Shown here piece by piece: positions 50,730 through 59,162 of a stretch of 64,000 bases of DNA. The notes beneath the pieces are model-generated. The model searched no databases and was not told where the DNA came from. It worked only from the letters and a program-made list of their open reading frames with translations. Origin of the DNA: JAWVFM01 sp038237625 (GTDB taxonomy: Bacteria > Actinomycetota > Thermoleophilia > Solirubrobacterales > 70-9); the NCBI GenBank assembly GCA_038237625.1, contig JBBRYM010000003.1:192761-256760 (forward strand), in the 5' to 3' direction. The position numbers were made by a program, and so were the translations under genes. Every line of letters begins with the position of its first letter. The stretch's first letter is position 1.

Positions 50730-51731
50730 TCAGGCCGTCTGGCGATCGTCGGGCTCGTCGCGCGGCTCGAGCTGGATCTCGCGTTCGGCGCCCGGCACGC
50801 CCTCGGCGAGCTCCTCCGCGCGCTCGCGTTCCGCGTTCAGCTGGTGGCCGAAGAGGATCGCCAGGTTGGAGATGTAGAGCCACATCAGCAGCACCACCAC
50901 CCCGCCTAGCGTTCCATAGGTCTTGTCGTAAGAGCCGAAATTCGCGACGTAGAACGCGAACAGCGCCGACGCCACGAGCCAGATGGCCACCGCCACGATG
51001 CTGCCCGGGGTCACCCAGCGAAAGCCCCTCAGCTTCACATTCGGGCTCGCGTAGTAGAGCAGTCCGATGATTCCGGTCACGACCCCCAGCATCACCGGCC
51101 ACTTTGCGATGTTCCAGATCGTCTGCGCCGTCGAGCCGATCCCAATCGGCCCGGCGACGGCGTCGACCACCGGGCCCGTGAGCACCAGCCCCAGGGTCAG
51201 GAGTGCCACCGCGATGATGACCGCCAGGGTCACGGCGATCTGCAGCGGGCGGAGCTTCCAGAACGGCCTGCCCTCGGGCGTCTCGTAGATGACGTTCGAG
51301 GCACGGATGAACGCGCCGACGTAGCCTGAGGCGGACCACAGCGCCCCCAGCAGCCCGACCACGAACAGGACGTCCGCCGTGGACTGGTTCGAGGTGATCG
51401 ACCTGATCGGGCCGGAGAACGTCTGGGCCGCCGAGCTGGGACCGAGCTGCGTGACGATCTGGGTGATCGTCTGAGTCGTCGACTGCGGATTTCCGAACAG
51501 CCCCACGATCGACACCAGCGCCACCAGCGCCGGGAAGATGGCGAGCAGGCCGTAGTAGGTGAGAGCGGCGGCCGAGTCGCCGAGGTTGTCCTCGCGAAAC
51601 TCGCTCACGGTGCGCTTTACGAGCGCCCAGGTCGTCTGCCCTTCGTCGGCACCGCCAGGGCGGTAGTCGCGCCGGACCGGGTCGACATCGGCATCGCTTC
51701 GGTCCCGGGCGGCTTTGGCGGTCCTTGGCAT
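50730..51731 (-). CDS. YihY/virulence factor BrkB family membrane protein
   Basis: 333 residues from ATG 51731. A soluble basic N-terminus precedes a six-helix domain beginning FREDNLGDSAAALTYYGLLA, IFPALVALVSIVGLFG, and continuing with KLRPLQIAVTLAVIIAVALL and LGGVVVLLMWLYISNLAILF, all typical of the YihY family (once called ribonuclease BN). The C-terminus is Glu/Arg-rich. The family's role is unsettled, perhaps transport or envelope maintenance. The longer open frame to 51941 overlaps the divergent gene at 51814. Confidence 0.88.
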   Translation of the reverse strand: MPRTAKAARDRSDADVDPVRRDYRPGGADEGQTTWALVKRTVSEFREDNLGDSAAALTYYGLLAIFPALVALVSIVGLFGNPQSTTQTITQIVTQLGPSSAAQTFSGPIRSITSNQSTADVLFVVGLLGALWSASGYVGAFIRASNVIYETPEGRPFWKLRPLQIAVTLAVIIAVALLTLGLVLTGPVVDAVAGPIGIGSTAQTIWNIAKWPVMLGVVTGIIGLLYYASPNVKLRGFRWVTPGSIVAVAIWLVASALFAFYVANFGSYDKTYGTLGGVVVLLMWLYISNLAILFGHQLNAERERAEELAEGVPGAEREIQLEPRDEPDDRQTA

Positions 51732-51813
51732 ACGGCGGGGATTCCCCAACCGCGGGAGCCGAAAACGTCCGACCGTGTTGGTTGGCACTGGTCCAGACGG
51801 GTAGATCAAGCGC

Positions 51814-52176
51814 ATGTCAACGATTCTCATAGTGGTGATCGTCGTCGTGGCCCTGCTCGTGGCGGTGGCCATCGCAAGCGCCGCCCGCAAGCGCGCGGAG
51901 GCCAAGCGCGCGGAGCACGAGCGGCTTCGCAGGGACGCCAAAGATCACCGTCAGGCAGCGGATGCCCAGAGCTCGCGCGCTCAGACTCTCAGCCGCGAGG
52001 AACGCGATGCCAAGGAGCAGGCAGAGCACCACGCCAGGCTCGCCAAGCAGCACGCGCAGGAGGCCGAGCAGGCCCAGCGCCAGGTCGCCGAGGCCGAGTC
52101 AAAGAAGCAACGTGCTGCCGCATCGGCCTCGTTTCACGACGACAAGGCCGACGAGCACGAGCGAAAGCTCCGCTGA
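51814..52176 (+). CDS. Hypothetical protein: N-terminal membrane anchor plus coiled coil
   Basis: 120 residues. One hydrophobic helix (ILIVVIVVVALLVAVAIASA) is followed by a long Ala/Glu/Lys/Arg/Gln helix (LRRDAKDHRQAADAQSSRAQ and AKEQAEHHARLAKQHAQEAE) with heptad character and a His-containing end. It probably faces the cytoplasm as a coiled-coil stalk. It is divergent from the YihY gene and convergent with the 52181 gene. Related small anchored proteins are common in actinobacteria; function unknown. Confidence 0.75.
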   Translation: MSTILIVVIVVVALLVAVAIASAARKRAEAKRAEHERLRRDAKDHRQAADAQSSRAQTLSREERDAKEQAEHHARLAKQHAQEAEQAQRQVAEAESKKQRAAASASFHDDKADEHERKLR

Positions 52177-52180
52177 CGCA

Positions 52181-52855
52181 CTAGGACACTTCAGAGCGAA
52201 GCGCGAAGTACGCAGCCAGCGTGTGCCGATCGCCCGGGCCCTCGAAGATCATCTTGCCGAGGTTGGCGCCAGGCACGACCTCCACGAGCTCGTCGCGGAT
52301 CTGCTTGATCACCAGCCGCGGATTGTCGGGGACCGAGGCGTAGTCGATCACCAGCACCTCGACCTCGGGATCCAGCACGCCCCGCTCGACGCGGGTCACG
52401 AAGTCGAACGCGGTCAGGCGCTCGCCGTGCGACTTCGTGGCGTAAAGGGGCCAGAGGAGCTTCGCCGGCCATTTGGCGCTGCGCACCAGGATGTTGTCCC
52501 CCTTGCCCTCGCCGGACGCGAAGCGCTTGCCCGCCCAGGGCAGCCAGGAATTGGTCACGGAGCCGACGACGCGGTCGAAGACGGGGTTGACGCTCCAGCC
52601 GACGAGCATGCCCTCGGTCTCGCCGTCGATCCCGGTCGCAGGCTTGCCCGCTGCGAAGAGCTTGCCCAGCTCCCGCAATGCGGCCTCGCGGTCGTTGGGG
52701 ATGCGGTCACCCACCTCGCGAAACCAGCTCCACGCCTTGTCGCGAGCTTCAACCGGAGATTCGAGGGCGCGCTCTCGAAGCTCCGCCACCCGGGTTGAAA
52801 CCGGATCAACGTCCTTGACTTCGGCACTCGCAGCGGATGTGGTCACGTCGGCCAA
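52181..52855 (-). CDS. Conserved hypothetical protein
   Basis: 224 residues from TTG 52855, supported by AAAGGAG seven bases upstream. The N-terminal half is helical (RDKAWSWFREVGDRIPNDRE, AALRELGKLFAAGKPATG). Then come NSWLPWAGKRFASGEGKGDN, ILVRSAKWPAKLLWPLYATK and a C-terminal region with VLVIDYASVPDNPRLVIKQI. No signal peptide or clear membrane helix. I know it only as an uncharacterised actinobacterial-type protein. The C-terminal part could bind a lipid or polyketide-like ligand, but nothing proves this. Confidence 0.7.
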   Translation of the reverse strand: MADVTTSAASAEVKDVDPVSTRVAELRERALESPVEARDKAWSWFREVGDRIPNDREAALRELGKLFAAGKPATGIDGETEGMLVGWSVNPVFDRVVGSVTNSWLPWAGKRFASGEGKGDNILVRSAKWPAKLLWPLYATKSHGERLTAFDFVTRVERGVLDPEVEVLVIDYASVPDNPRLVIKQIRDELVEVVPGANLGKMIFEGPGDRHTLAAYFALRSEVS

Positions 52856-52924
52856 GATCGGTCTCCTTTGAGCGGATGGGACGAGCCCATGATCGCACCC
52901 CAGGCACTCGGTGCGGAGAATTTT

Positions 52925-54103
52925 CTAGCGTCGCCGGCGCCTTGATCCGCGAGGGCGCGGAGCCACCGCCGCGTGCGGCTGCCGGTCGCTGTGTACGTCG
53001 CCGAGCCATTCGGCGCCGAGGTCGAGCTTGCGGTCGATCCGGGCCATGTCGCCGGCCTGGGGCGCGAGGACGAGGGTAACTCCTTCGCCGTCGGCGCCCG
53101 CGCGTCCGGTGCGCCCGACGCGGTGCACGTAGTCGGTGTGATCGCCCGGGGGATCGAAGTTGATGACTCGAGTGATGCCCTTGACATCGATGCCGCGAGC
53201 GGCGACATCCGTCGCTACGAGCGCGTCGATGTGCCCGGCGTCGAACCTCGCCAGCGCGCGCGTTCGCTGTCCCTGCGATTTGTTGCCGTGCATGGCGGCG
53301 ACGCCAATGCCCCGGCCGGCCAGCTTCTTGGCGAGGCGGTCCGCCCCGTGCTTGGTCCGCACGAAGACGAGCGTCCGCCCGCCCCCGCCGCCGCGGATCT
53401 CTCCCACGACCGTGTCGAGCTTGGTCTCCGGCGAGACGCCGACGAAGCGGTGTTCGATCCGCCCACTGGCTGCGGGCGCCGGCTCGTAGGTGTGTCGAAC
53501 CGGATCGGCGGTGAATTTCGACGCGAGCCGGCCGACTTCGCCGTCGAGCGTGGCTGAGAAAAACAGCGTCTGACGCTGTCTCGGAGTCTCGGCGACGATT
53601 CGCTCCACGTCGGGGCGAAAGCCCATGTCGAGCATGCGATCGGCCTCGTCGAGGACCAGGTGGCGAACATGCTTCAGCGAGATCGAGCCTCGCTGGAGGA
53701 GGTCGATCAACCGACCCGGCGTCGCGACGACGACGTGGGCCCGCCGCGCTTTCCGCGCCTGTTGCTCGATGCCGACGCCGCCGTGGACGACGGCGATCCG
53801 CAGGTGGCGTGCGGCCGCGAGCGGCGTTGCGTGCTCGACGATCTGCGCCGCGAGCTCGCGGGTGGGCGCGAGGACCAAGGCGGCGGGGGTCGCCGCCGAG
53901 GCCTCGAGCCTGTCGATCAGCGGGATCGCAAAGGCAAGCGTTTTCCCGGAGCCGGTGGGCGACTTGACGAGGACGTCACGGCCGTCGAGAACATCCGGGA
54001 TGGCAAGGTCTTGGACCGCAAACGGAGCGTTGAAACCGTCCGCGGCGAGAGTACGTGCGAGCACGGGCGAAACGCCGAGCTCGGCAAAGGTATGGGTGGA
54101 CAT
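52925..54103 (-). CDS. DEAD-box ATP-dependent RNA helicase
   Basis: 392 residues from ATG 54103, with AAGGAG just upstream. All core motifs are present: Q-motif region NAPFAVQDLAIP, motif I SPTGSGKT, Ia PTRELAAQ, Ib TPGRLIDLL, II DEADRMLDMGF, III FFSATL, IV-V VFVRTKHGADRLAKKL and ATDVAARGIDVKGI, VI HRVGRTGRAG. The short basic C-terminus ends in an Arg run. It unwinds structured RNA, likely in cold adaptation or ribosome assembly; a cold shock gene lies divergently 249 bases away. Confidence 0.94.
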   Translation of the reverse strand: MSTHTFAELGVSPVLARTLAADGFNAPFAVQDLAIPDVLDGRDVLVKSPTGSGKTLAFAIPLIDRLEASAATPAALVLAPTRELAAQIVEHATPLAAARHLRIAVVHGGVGIEQQARKARRAHVVVATPGRLIDLLQRGSISLKHVRHLVLDEADRMLDMGFRPDVERIVAETPRQRQTLFFSATLDGEVGRLASKFTADPVRHTYEPAPAASGRIEHRFVGVSPETKLDTVVGEIRGGGGGRTLVFVRTKHGADRLAKKLAGRGIGVAAMHGNKSQGQRTRALARFDAGHIDALVATDVAARGIDVKGITRVINFDPPGDHTDYVHRVGRTGRAGADGEGVTLVLAPQAGDMARIDRKLDLGAEWLGDVHSDRQPHAAVAPRPRGSRRRRR

Positions 54104-54351
54104 GTGCTCCTTCGACGGCCTCTGGCCGTCTTGATCGGGGGAGGTTCTAGAGCTCATCCCGATTGCGCCGAGGGCGCTTGGCAGAAGCAGAGAAACTCAC
54201 GGACGACGTTCGCCCGTTCTCGTCACAGTAGCAGGACGCTGCTAACGTGAACCGGGTAAGCGGCCGGTGCAACCGGTCGGCCACGTGTCAGCGCTCCCCG
54301 TTCTCGGTGTCATGCCCCCGCGGTCCGCAGCACCGTAACCAAAGGAGTCTC

Positions 54352-54555
54352 ATGGCAACCGGAACCGTCAAATGGTTCAGCGAGGAAAAGGGCTACGGGT
54401 TCATCACGCCCGACGACGGAACGAAGGATCTCTTCGTCCATCAGAGCGCCCTCACCGGCATCGGCCCGCGGCCGCTCGCCGAGGGAAGCAAGGTTTCCTA
54501 CACGGCGGAGCCCGGCGACAAGGGCCCCCGCGCCGTCGACGTAGCCGTCGCGTAG
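54352..54555 (+). CDS. Cold shock protein (CspA family)
   Basis: 67 residues from ATG 54352, with AAAGGAG upstream. The cold-shock domain has RNP1 KGYGFIT and RNP2 DLFVHQS. The 249-base divergent region with the DEAD helicase gene contains a GGCCGG/CCGGTCGGCC-type hairpin in the likely 5' leader, consistent with temperature-sensitive leader RNA. The second such gene in the window is at 19297. Confidence 0.95.
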   Translation: MATGTVKWFSEEKGYGFITPDDGTKDLFVHQSALTGIGPRPLAEGSKVSYTAEPGDKGPRAVDVAVA

Positions 54556-54556
54556 C

Positions 54557-54961
54557 GTGGCAGCCGCCGACGAGACCCAGACCGCGACGCCCCCGCTCAA
54601 CACGGCGATCAGCAACGCCCTCGGCCTGGTCTGGAAGGACTATGCCGGCGAGCGCTTTGCGGTGAAGACCGACGTCCGCGGCACCCGCGTCGCCTGCACC
54701 CTCGAGAACTCGGTGCGGAGCTTCAACGACGGCATGGCCGCTGCGAACGACGACGACGCCGAGAACCCACCCCCCTCGCCTCTCACGGTCGCGAGCTATC
54801 GCAGGGCCGCGATCGAAGCCGTCGCGAAGGTGACGCACCAGCGAGTCTCCGCCTTCGTCAGCAAGCACAACGCAAAGACCGACGTCGCCACCGAGGTTTT
54901 CATCCTCGCGGCACCCCCACGAGGGCGCTCCGTGCCGTTCGCGGAACCCCCGCAGTACTGA
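54557..54961 (+). CDS. DUF2294-like protein
   Basis: 134 residues from GTG 54557, one base after the cold shock stop. The pattern LNTAISNALGLVWKDYAGER at the start, TVASYRRAAIEAVAKVTHQR in the middle and VSAFVSKHNAKTDVATEVFI near the end follows the DUF2294 layout, also seen in the broken gene at 60279. The middle strand that is usually VxLxxxLTPAE is divergent, so the family call is moderate. Probably expressed with the cold shock gene. Confidence 0.6.
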   Translation: MAAADETQTATPPLNTAISNALGLVWKDYAGERFAVKTDVRGTRVACTLENSVRSFNDGMAAANDDDAENPPPSPLTVASYRRAAIEAVAKVTHQRVSAFVSKHNAKTDVATEVFILAAPPRGRSVPFAEPPQY

Positions 54962-54985
54962 CCAAGAACAAGGCAAGGAGAAAAC

Positions 54986-55198
54986 ATGGCTGACACACCC
55001 ACAGCGGATCAGGTGGTCCAGGCCGCCCAGGATCTCGACAACCCCTCGGGGTTCACCCGCGCGCAGCTCGCGGAGAAACTGGGCGTGAAGCCTATGGATC
55101 TCCAGGACCCCGTTAAGGAGGCACGGCAGTCGGGCCGCCTCGAGAAGGCGGGCCAAAACGACGAGGGCAAGGGCCTCTTCCGGCTGAGCTCGTCTTAG
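54986..55198 (+). CDS. Small winged-helix-like hypothetical protein
   Basis: 70 residues preceded by AAGGAG. The sequence AAQDLDNPSGFTRAQLAEKL followed by GVKPMDLQDPVKEARQSGRL looks like a compact helix-turn-helix or winged helix with a C-terminal strand (KGLFRLSS). It is 24 bases after the 54557 gene in the same direction. DNA binding is a guess from secondary structure pattern. Confidence 0.65.
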   Translation: MADTPTADQVVQAAQDLDNPSGFTRAQLAEKLGVKPMDLQDPVKEARQSGRLEKAGQNDEGKGLFRLSSS

Positions 55199-55242
55199 GA
55201 CGACTCACCCGTCGCGTCGCGCTGTCCGTGAGCGAGGGCTGA

Positions 55243-55458
55243 GTGGAAGCCGACGCTCAAGCGATCGAGCTGGGGCTCGCGACCGGCGCCGTGATTTGCG
55301 TCGCCGGCTCCGCCGGCGACGCCGAAAAGGCGCTGTCGGACGCGGCGCGTTCGGGCCAATCGAGGCTCGCGTGGTTTACAGAGGCCCGCACCGGCCGCGC
55401 CGTCGGCATCAACCCCGCCCAGGTGGTGAGCCTCACGGCGGCGGAACCGGCAGACTGA
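55243..55458 (+). CDS. Small hypothetical protein
   Basis: 71 residues from GTG 55243. The sequence IELGLATGAVICVAGSAGDA and RSGQSRLAWFTEARTGRAVG followed by NPAQVVSLTAAEP suggests alternating strands and helices of a small alpha-beta domain. Same direction as its neighbours, 44 bases after the previous stop. No family recognised. Confidence 0.55.
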   Translation: MEADAQAIELGLATGAVICVAGSAGDAEKALSDAARSGQSRLAWFTEARTGRAVGINPAQVVSLTAAEPAD

Positions 55459-55489
55459 CGCTCTCGAACCCCACGTCCCCCTCGGCCCG

Positions 55490-56389
55490 ATGGCGGATCG
55501 AAACGACCTCGAGTTCACCTATACGCTGATCGACCGGATCTTCCGGCTGAGCCTCGGTGAGCTTGCCGACTTCAGCGGCGCCAAGTACGACGGTGAATTT
55601 TCACTCACCCTCGAAGAGGCGCAGCGCCGCAAGCACGAATACGTGGCCAAGAGCATTGGCATCGCCCCCGGGCGACGGGTGCTCGATCTCGGCTGCGGAT
55701 GGGGCCCGCTGCTTGCGTTCATCCGCGCGCGCGAGGCCACCGGGGTCGGCGTCACGTTGTCGAGCGCACAGGCCGCCGCCTGCCGGCGCCATGGGCTCGA
55801 AGTTCACATCGCAGATGCTCGCCAGGTCACGCGCAAGACCTTCGGGCCGTTCGACGCGGTCGCGAGCCTCGGCGCCTTCGAGCATTTCTGCTCGCCGGAG
55901 GAGCATACGGCGGGCCTGCAGGACAGGATCTACACCGACCTCTTCGCGAACATCGCCGGCCTGTTGCCCGATGGCGGCAGGCTCTACCTGCAGACGATGG
56001 TCTTCGGCCGCAACATGATTCCCCTGGACCGTGCCGACATCAACGCCCCCCGAGACTCAAACGGGTGGTACCTCGCGCTGATGCAGCACCAGTTCCCCGG
56101 TTCGCTCCTCCCCTTCGGCTCCGAGCAGGTGGTCCGCTGTGCCGAGCCGCATTTCTCGCTTGTCTCCAGCGTGAGCGGCCGGCTCGACTACATCGAGACG
56201 ATCAAGCAATGGCGCGCGCGGTTCGCGGAGCCCAGCTTCCGCAAGACATTGATGAAGGTGCGCCTGGTTCCACGCTGGCTCACGAGCTCGGACTTCCGGG
56301 TGGCCTTCACGTCGAGCGTCAGCGCCAACAGCGTGTGCTTCGAGCGCGAGCTGCTCGACCACTTCCGCCTGGTCTTCGAGAAGGGCTGA
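55490..56389 (+). CDS. Cyclopropane-fatty-acyl-phospholipid synthase-like methyltransferase
   Basis: 299 residues. The N-terminal block FTYTLIDRIFRLSLGELADF with SGAKYDGEFSLTLEEAQRRK precedes AdoMet motif I VLDLGCGWGPLLAFIRAREA, then VTLSSAQAAACRR, as in CFA/mycolic-acid-type methyltransferases. GAFEHFCSPEEH replaces the common EMFEH motif. The bicarbonate-binding residues of true CFA synthases cannot be confirmed, so another lipid or small-molecule substrate is possible. Confidence 0.82.
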   Translation: MADRNDLEFTYTLIDRIFRLSLGELADFSGAKYDGEFSLTLEEAQRRKHEYVAKSIGIAPGRRVLDLGCGWGPLLAFIRAREATGVGVTLSSAQAAACRRHGLEVHIADARQVTRKTFGPFDAVASLGAFEHFCSPEEHTAGLQDRIYTDLFANIAGLLPDGGRLYLQTMVFGRNMIPLDRADINAPRDSNGWYLALMQHQFPGSLLPFGSEQVVRCAEPHFSLVSSVSGRLDYIETIKQWRARFAEPSFRKTLMKVRLVPRWLTSSDFRVAFTSSVSANSVCFERELLDHFRLVFEKG

Positions 56390-56425
56390 GTTTCCCGCGC
56401 CGTCCGGTGCGGGTAGGACTGAGCG

Positions 56426-57536
56426 GTGACGGAGCAACTGCAGTTCGGCCGTCAAGAGCCGTTCACGATCGGCGTCGAAGAGGAGCTCTTCGTGGTCGAT
56501 CCAACCAGCGGCGAGCTGCGAAACGGGGCGTCGCAGATCCTCGAGGCGCTGGACGATCCCGGGCCGGGGCACGTCAAGAGCGAGGTCCATGCCTGCCAGA
56601 TCGAGTTGATCACGGAGGTTTGCGCCACGGTCGGCGAGGCGCTCGACTCGCTCGCGAAGCTTCAGGGAAGCGTTGTCGGCGCCGGCGCCGCCGTCATCGG
56701 CTCGGGAACGCACCCCAGCGCCGAGGAGGGCGATGCGGAGATCACCGACAAGGACCGCTACGAGCTCATCGGTCGTCGGCTGGGCGACGCGATCGCAACC
56801 CCCGTAGGCGCGATTCACGTGCATGTGGGGATGCCGGACGCCGATTACGGCGATCAAGGTGTTCAACGGAATGCGCCGCCATCTGCCGCTGCTCGAGGCA
56901 CTGGGCGCCAACTCTCCTTTTCGCCACGGCCGCGACACCGGACTCGCTTCGGCCCGTGAACTGACGCTGCGCGGCTGGCCGCGCTCGGGCACGCCCCGGG
57001 AGATGGCCGATTACCAGGACTTCCAGGAGTACACGTCGCGGCTGACTCGCGTAGCCGACGTTCCCGACTACACGTTTCATTGGTGGAAGCTGCGGCCCCA
57101 TCCCCGCCTCGGAACGGTCGAGATCAGAGCGCTGGACACGCAGGCCTCGCCGGCGCATACCGCCGCCCTGGTAGCCGCCGTCCATTGCCTGGCCAAACTG
57201 GAAGCGGAGGGCAAGCCGCCTCCTGGCCCGCCTCCCGAGATCCTCGAGGAAGCATCCTTTCGCGCCGCGCGCTGGGGAGTCGACGCCACGCTTCCCGATG
57301 GCGACGGCCGCCTGCGCCCGGCGCGCGAGCTCCTCGACGAAACACTCGAGATAGCCCGACCCCATGCGCGCGAGCTTGGTTGCTCAGAGCACCTGGCCAC
57401 GCTGCCCGAGCTCGTGGCCTCCGGCGGTGGCGCTGGCTTGCAGCGACGCGCCTACGAGTCTGGCGGAATCGACGGGGTCCTTCGTACTTTGCTTGCGTTC
57501 AGGTGCATCGCCTCGCACACCTCGGCCTCGCGGTGA
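56426..57536 (+). pseudogene. Carboxylate-amine ligase (YbdK / glutamate-cysteine ligase 2 family), frameshifted
   Basis: GTG 56426 opens a frame with FTIGVEEELFVVDPTSGELR, HACQIELITEVCATVGEALD and AIHVHVGMPDAD, the N-terminal half of the GCS2/YbdK family. At about 56840-56846 the family sequence changes frame and continues as TAIKVFNGMRRHLPLLEALG, ANSPFRHGRDTGLASA and VEIRALDTQA to 57536. One extra base in the GATTA stretch accounts for this. Restored length would be ~369 residues, normal for the family. Either inactive or an assembly indel. Confidence 0.8.
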
Positions 57537-57642
57537 CGAAGGTCGAGGAGAGACCCGCCTCCTAGCCGCGCATCGCCCATACGGCGCCGAGCCCGGCCGC
57601 GCAGGCTAGGGTCTGGGCGTCTCGATCCCAAAGGAAGGCGAA

Positions 57643-58923
57643 GTGCGAATCCCCCTTGTGAAACGCGCAGTGTTCGGGCACGCGCTCAGCGCTGCGGTCC
57701 TCGCGCTGGCGGCCTTGGCCATGGCTCCGACCGCGGCCGGCGCCGGAGCCGTGATCAAGCGCAGCGCGCTGCGACCGGTGACCTTCGTCGGCAACAACTG
57801 GGATGGCACGGCCAGTGTGATCCGCGAACGCCGCGGTCCCCACGGACCGCGTTTCAAGAACATCGCGACGCTCGACATCATTCCCGACATCCAGCAGCGG
57901 ATGACCGAGATCGAGTCCGATCCCGTCCGCCTTGCCTACTTCCTCGTGATTCGCCAGTTGATCGGCGAAGGCCACGATCAGTTCGTGGACGACATGTACA
58001 GCACCAACGACGGTCGCCTGCTGATCGTCTCCAGGCCGAGCCTGGCCGACGTCGTCGGCATCAGCCTGAGTACGGGGAAGATCGCCTGGCGCTTTCCGAT
58101 GGAGGGCCAGCGCTCCGATCACATGGGCCTCTCGCCGGACGGCAAGAGCGTGGCCGTTTCGGACTCGACGGCGAACGTCGTGCACGTGCTGAGCACCCGT
58201 ACGGGCAAGGAGCTATGGCAGTTCCCCTCCGGGGACTCCCCTCACGAGAACACCTTCTCCAAGGACGGCAGCCGCATCTACCACGCGAGCATCGGGCGGG
58301 TCTACACCCCCACGGACCACCCCGCGCTCGACACGAGCAAGGGCGCTCGCTGGTTCGAGATCGTCAACACCAAGACCCACAAGGTGATCAGAAAGATCGA
58401 TATGGGCAAGAAGCTCGCCGACGCGGGCTATCCGAACATGAGCTCGGCCGTTCGGCCTATGGCCTTGTCTCCCGATGAGCGCAGGGTCTACTTCCAGGTC
58501 TCGTTCTTTCACGGATTCGTCGAGTACAACCTCAAGCGTGACAAGGTGACCCGCGTCGCGAACCTCCCCAATCTGGTGCCGGACATGCCCCACGAGCAAT
58601 ACGTGCTCGACTCGGCCCACCACGGCATTGCGATCAACCCTCAGGGCACGCGCATCTGCGCGGCGGGGACGATGGACGACTACGTGGCGGTGGTCTCCCA
58701 AAAGACGTTCCGCTACAAGCTGATCTTTGGTGGGCAGAAGCCCTATTGGGTGACGAACAGCGCCGACGGGCGCTACTGCTTCGTCTCCTGGAGCGGGAGC
58801 GACCGCATCTCGGTCGTTTCCTATCTCGGGCGAAAGGAGGTCGCTCGCGTGCCGGTGGGCGACCACCCTCAGCGCGTGCGAAACGGGTTCGTCCGGCGAA
58901 GCTGGCTGCGGGCACACACGTAG
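57643..58923 (+). CDS. Secreted YVTN/YncE-type beta-propeller protein
   Basis: 426 residues from GTG 57643 (GTG 57658 is possible). The signal peptide is FGHALSAAVLALAALAMAPT. The propeller repeats show SMxLSPDGKxVAVSD-type blades (MGLSPDGKSVAVSDSTANVV, MALSPDERRVYFQVSFFHGF, AINPQGTRICAAGTMDDYVA and a final RISVVSYLGRKEVARVPVGD), a seven-bladed YVTN propeller. Such proteins bind rather than catalyse. The 3' end overlaps the convergent gene by 55 bases. Confidence 0.85.
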   Translation: MRIPLVKRAVFGHALSAAVLALAALAMAPTAAGAGAVIKRSALRPVTFVGNNWDGTASVIRERRGPHGPRFKNIATLDIIPDIQQRMTEIESDPVRLAYFLVIRQLIGEGHDQFVDDMYSTNDGRLLIVSRPSLADVVGISLSTGKIAWRFPMEGQRSDHMGLSPDGKSVAVSDSTANVVHVLSTRTGKELWQFPSGDSPHENTFSKDGSRIYHASIGRVYTPTDHPALDTSKGARWFEIVNTKTHKVIRKIDMGKKLADAGYPNMSSAVRPMALSPDERRVYFQVSFFHGFVEYNLKRDKVTRVANLPNLVPDMPHEQYVLDSAHHGIAINPQGTRICAAGTMDDYVAVVSQKTFRYKLIFGGQKPYWVTNSADGRYCFVSWSGSDRISVVSYLGRKEVARVPVGDHPQRVRNGFVRRSWLRAHT

Positions 58924-59162
58924 GCCCAGCCGGCTCCGTCCGGCCGCCGTGCCGTAGGCGAAGGCTCGCCCGAGCGTGCGGCGCGACGCACGCTCGTGGC
59001 CAGGAGCAGCCCGACGGCGATCGGCATGACCACCCACGCTGCAGCGCTGTCGTCGGCAACGGCCGTCACGCCCAGGGCAACCACAACGCCAACCGCGGTG
59101 ACCCAGTCGTCACCGACGATGAAATCGAGTATCGAGGCCACGCCTCGTCGAAGGCGTCTCAT
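58869..59162 (-). CDS. Small membrane protein encoded after the FTR1-like gene
   Basis: 97 residues with two hydrophobic segments (WVTAVGVVVALGVTAVADDS and AAAWVVMPIAVGLLLATSVR). Its ATG overlaps the stop of the upstream membrane-protein gene (ATGA), which supports it as a real partner. The last ~30 residues lie over the end of the convergent propeller gene and are less convincing. Confidence 0.65.
   Translation of the reverse strand: MRRLRRGVASILDFIVGDDWVTAVGVVVALGVTAVADDSAAAWVVMPIAVGLLLATSVRRAARSGEPSPTARRPDGAGWAYVCARSQLRRTNPFRTR

Noticed and set aside
55699..56964. 421-codon plus-strand frame across the CFA-like and YbdK genes
   Set aside because: Alternate-frame shadow; both real frames have motifs.
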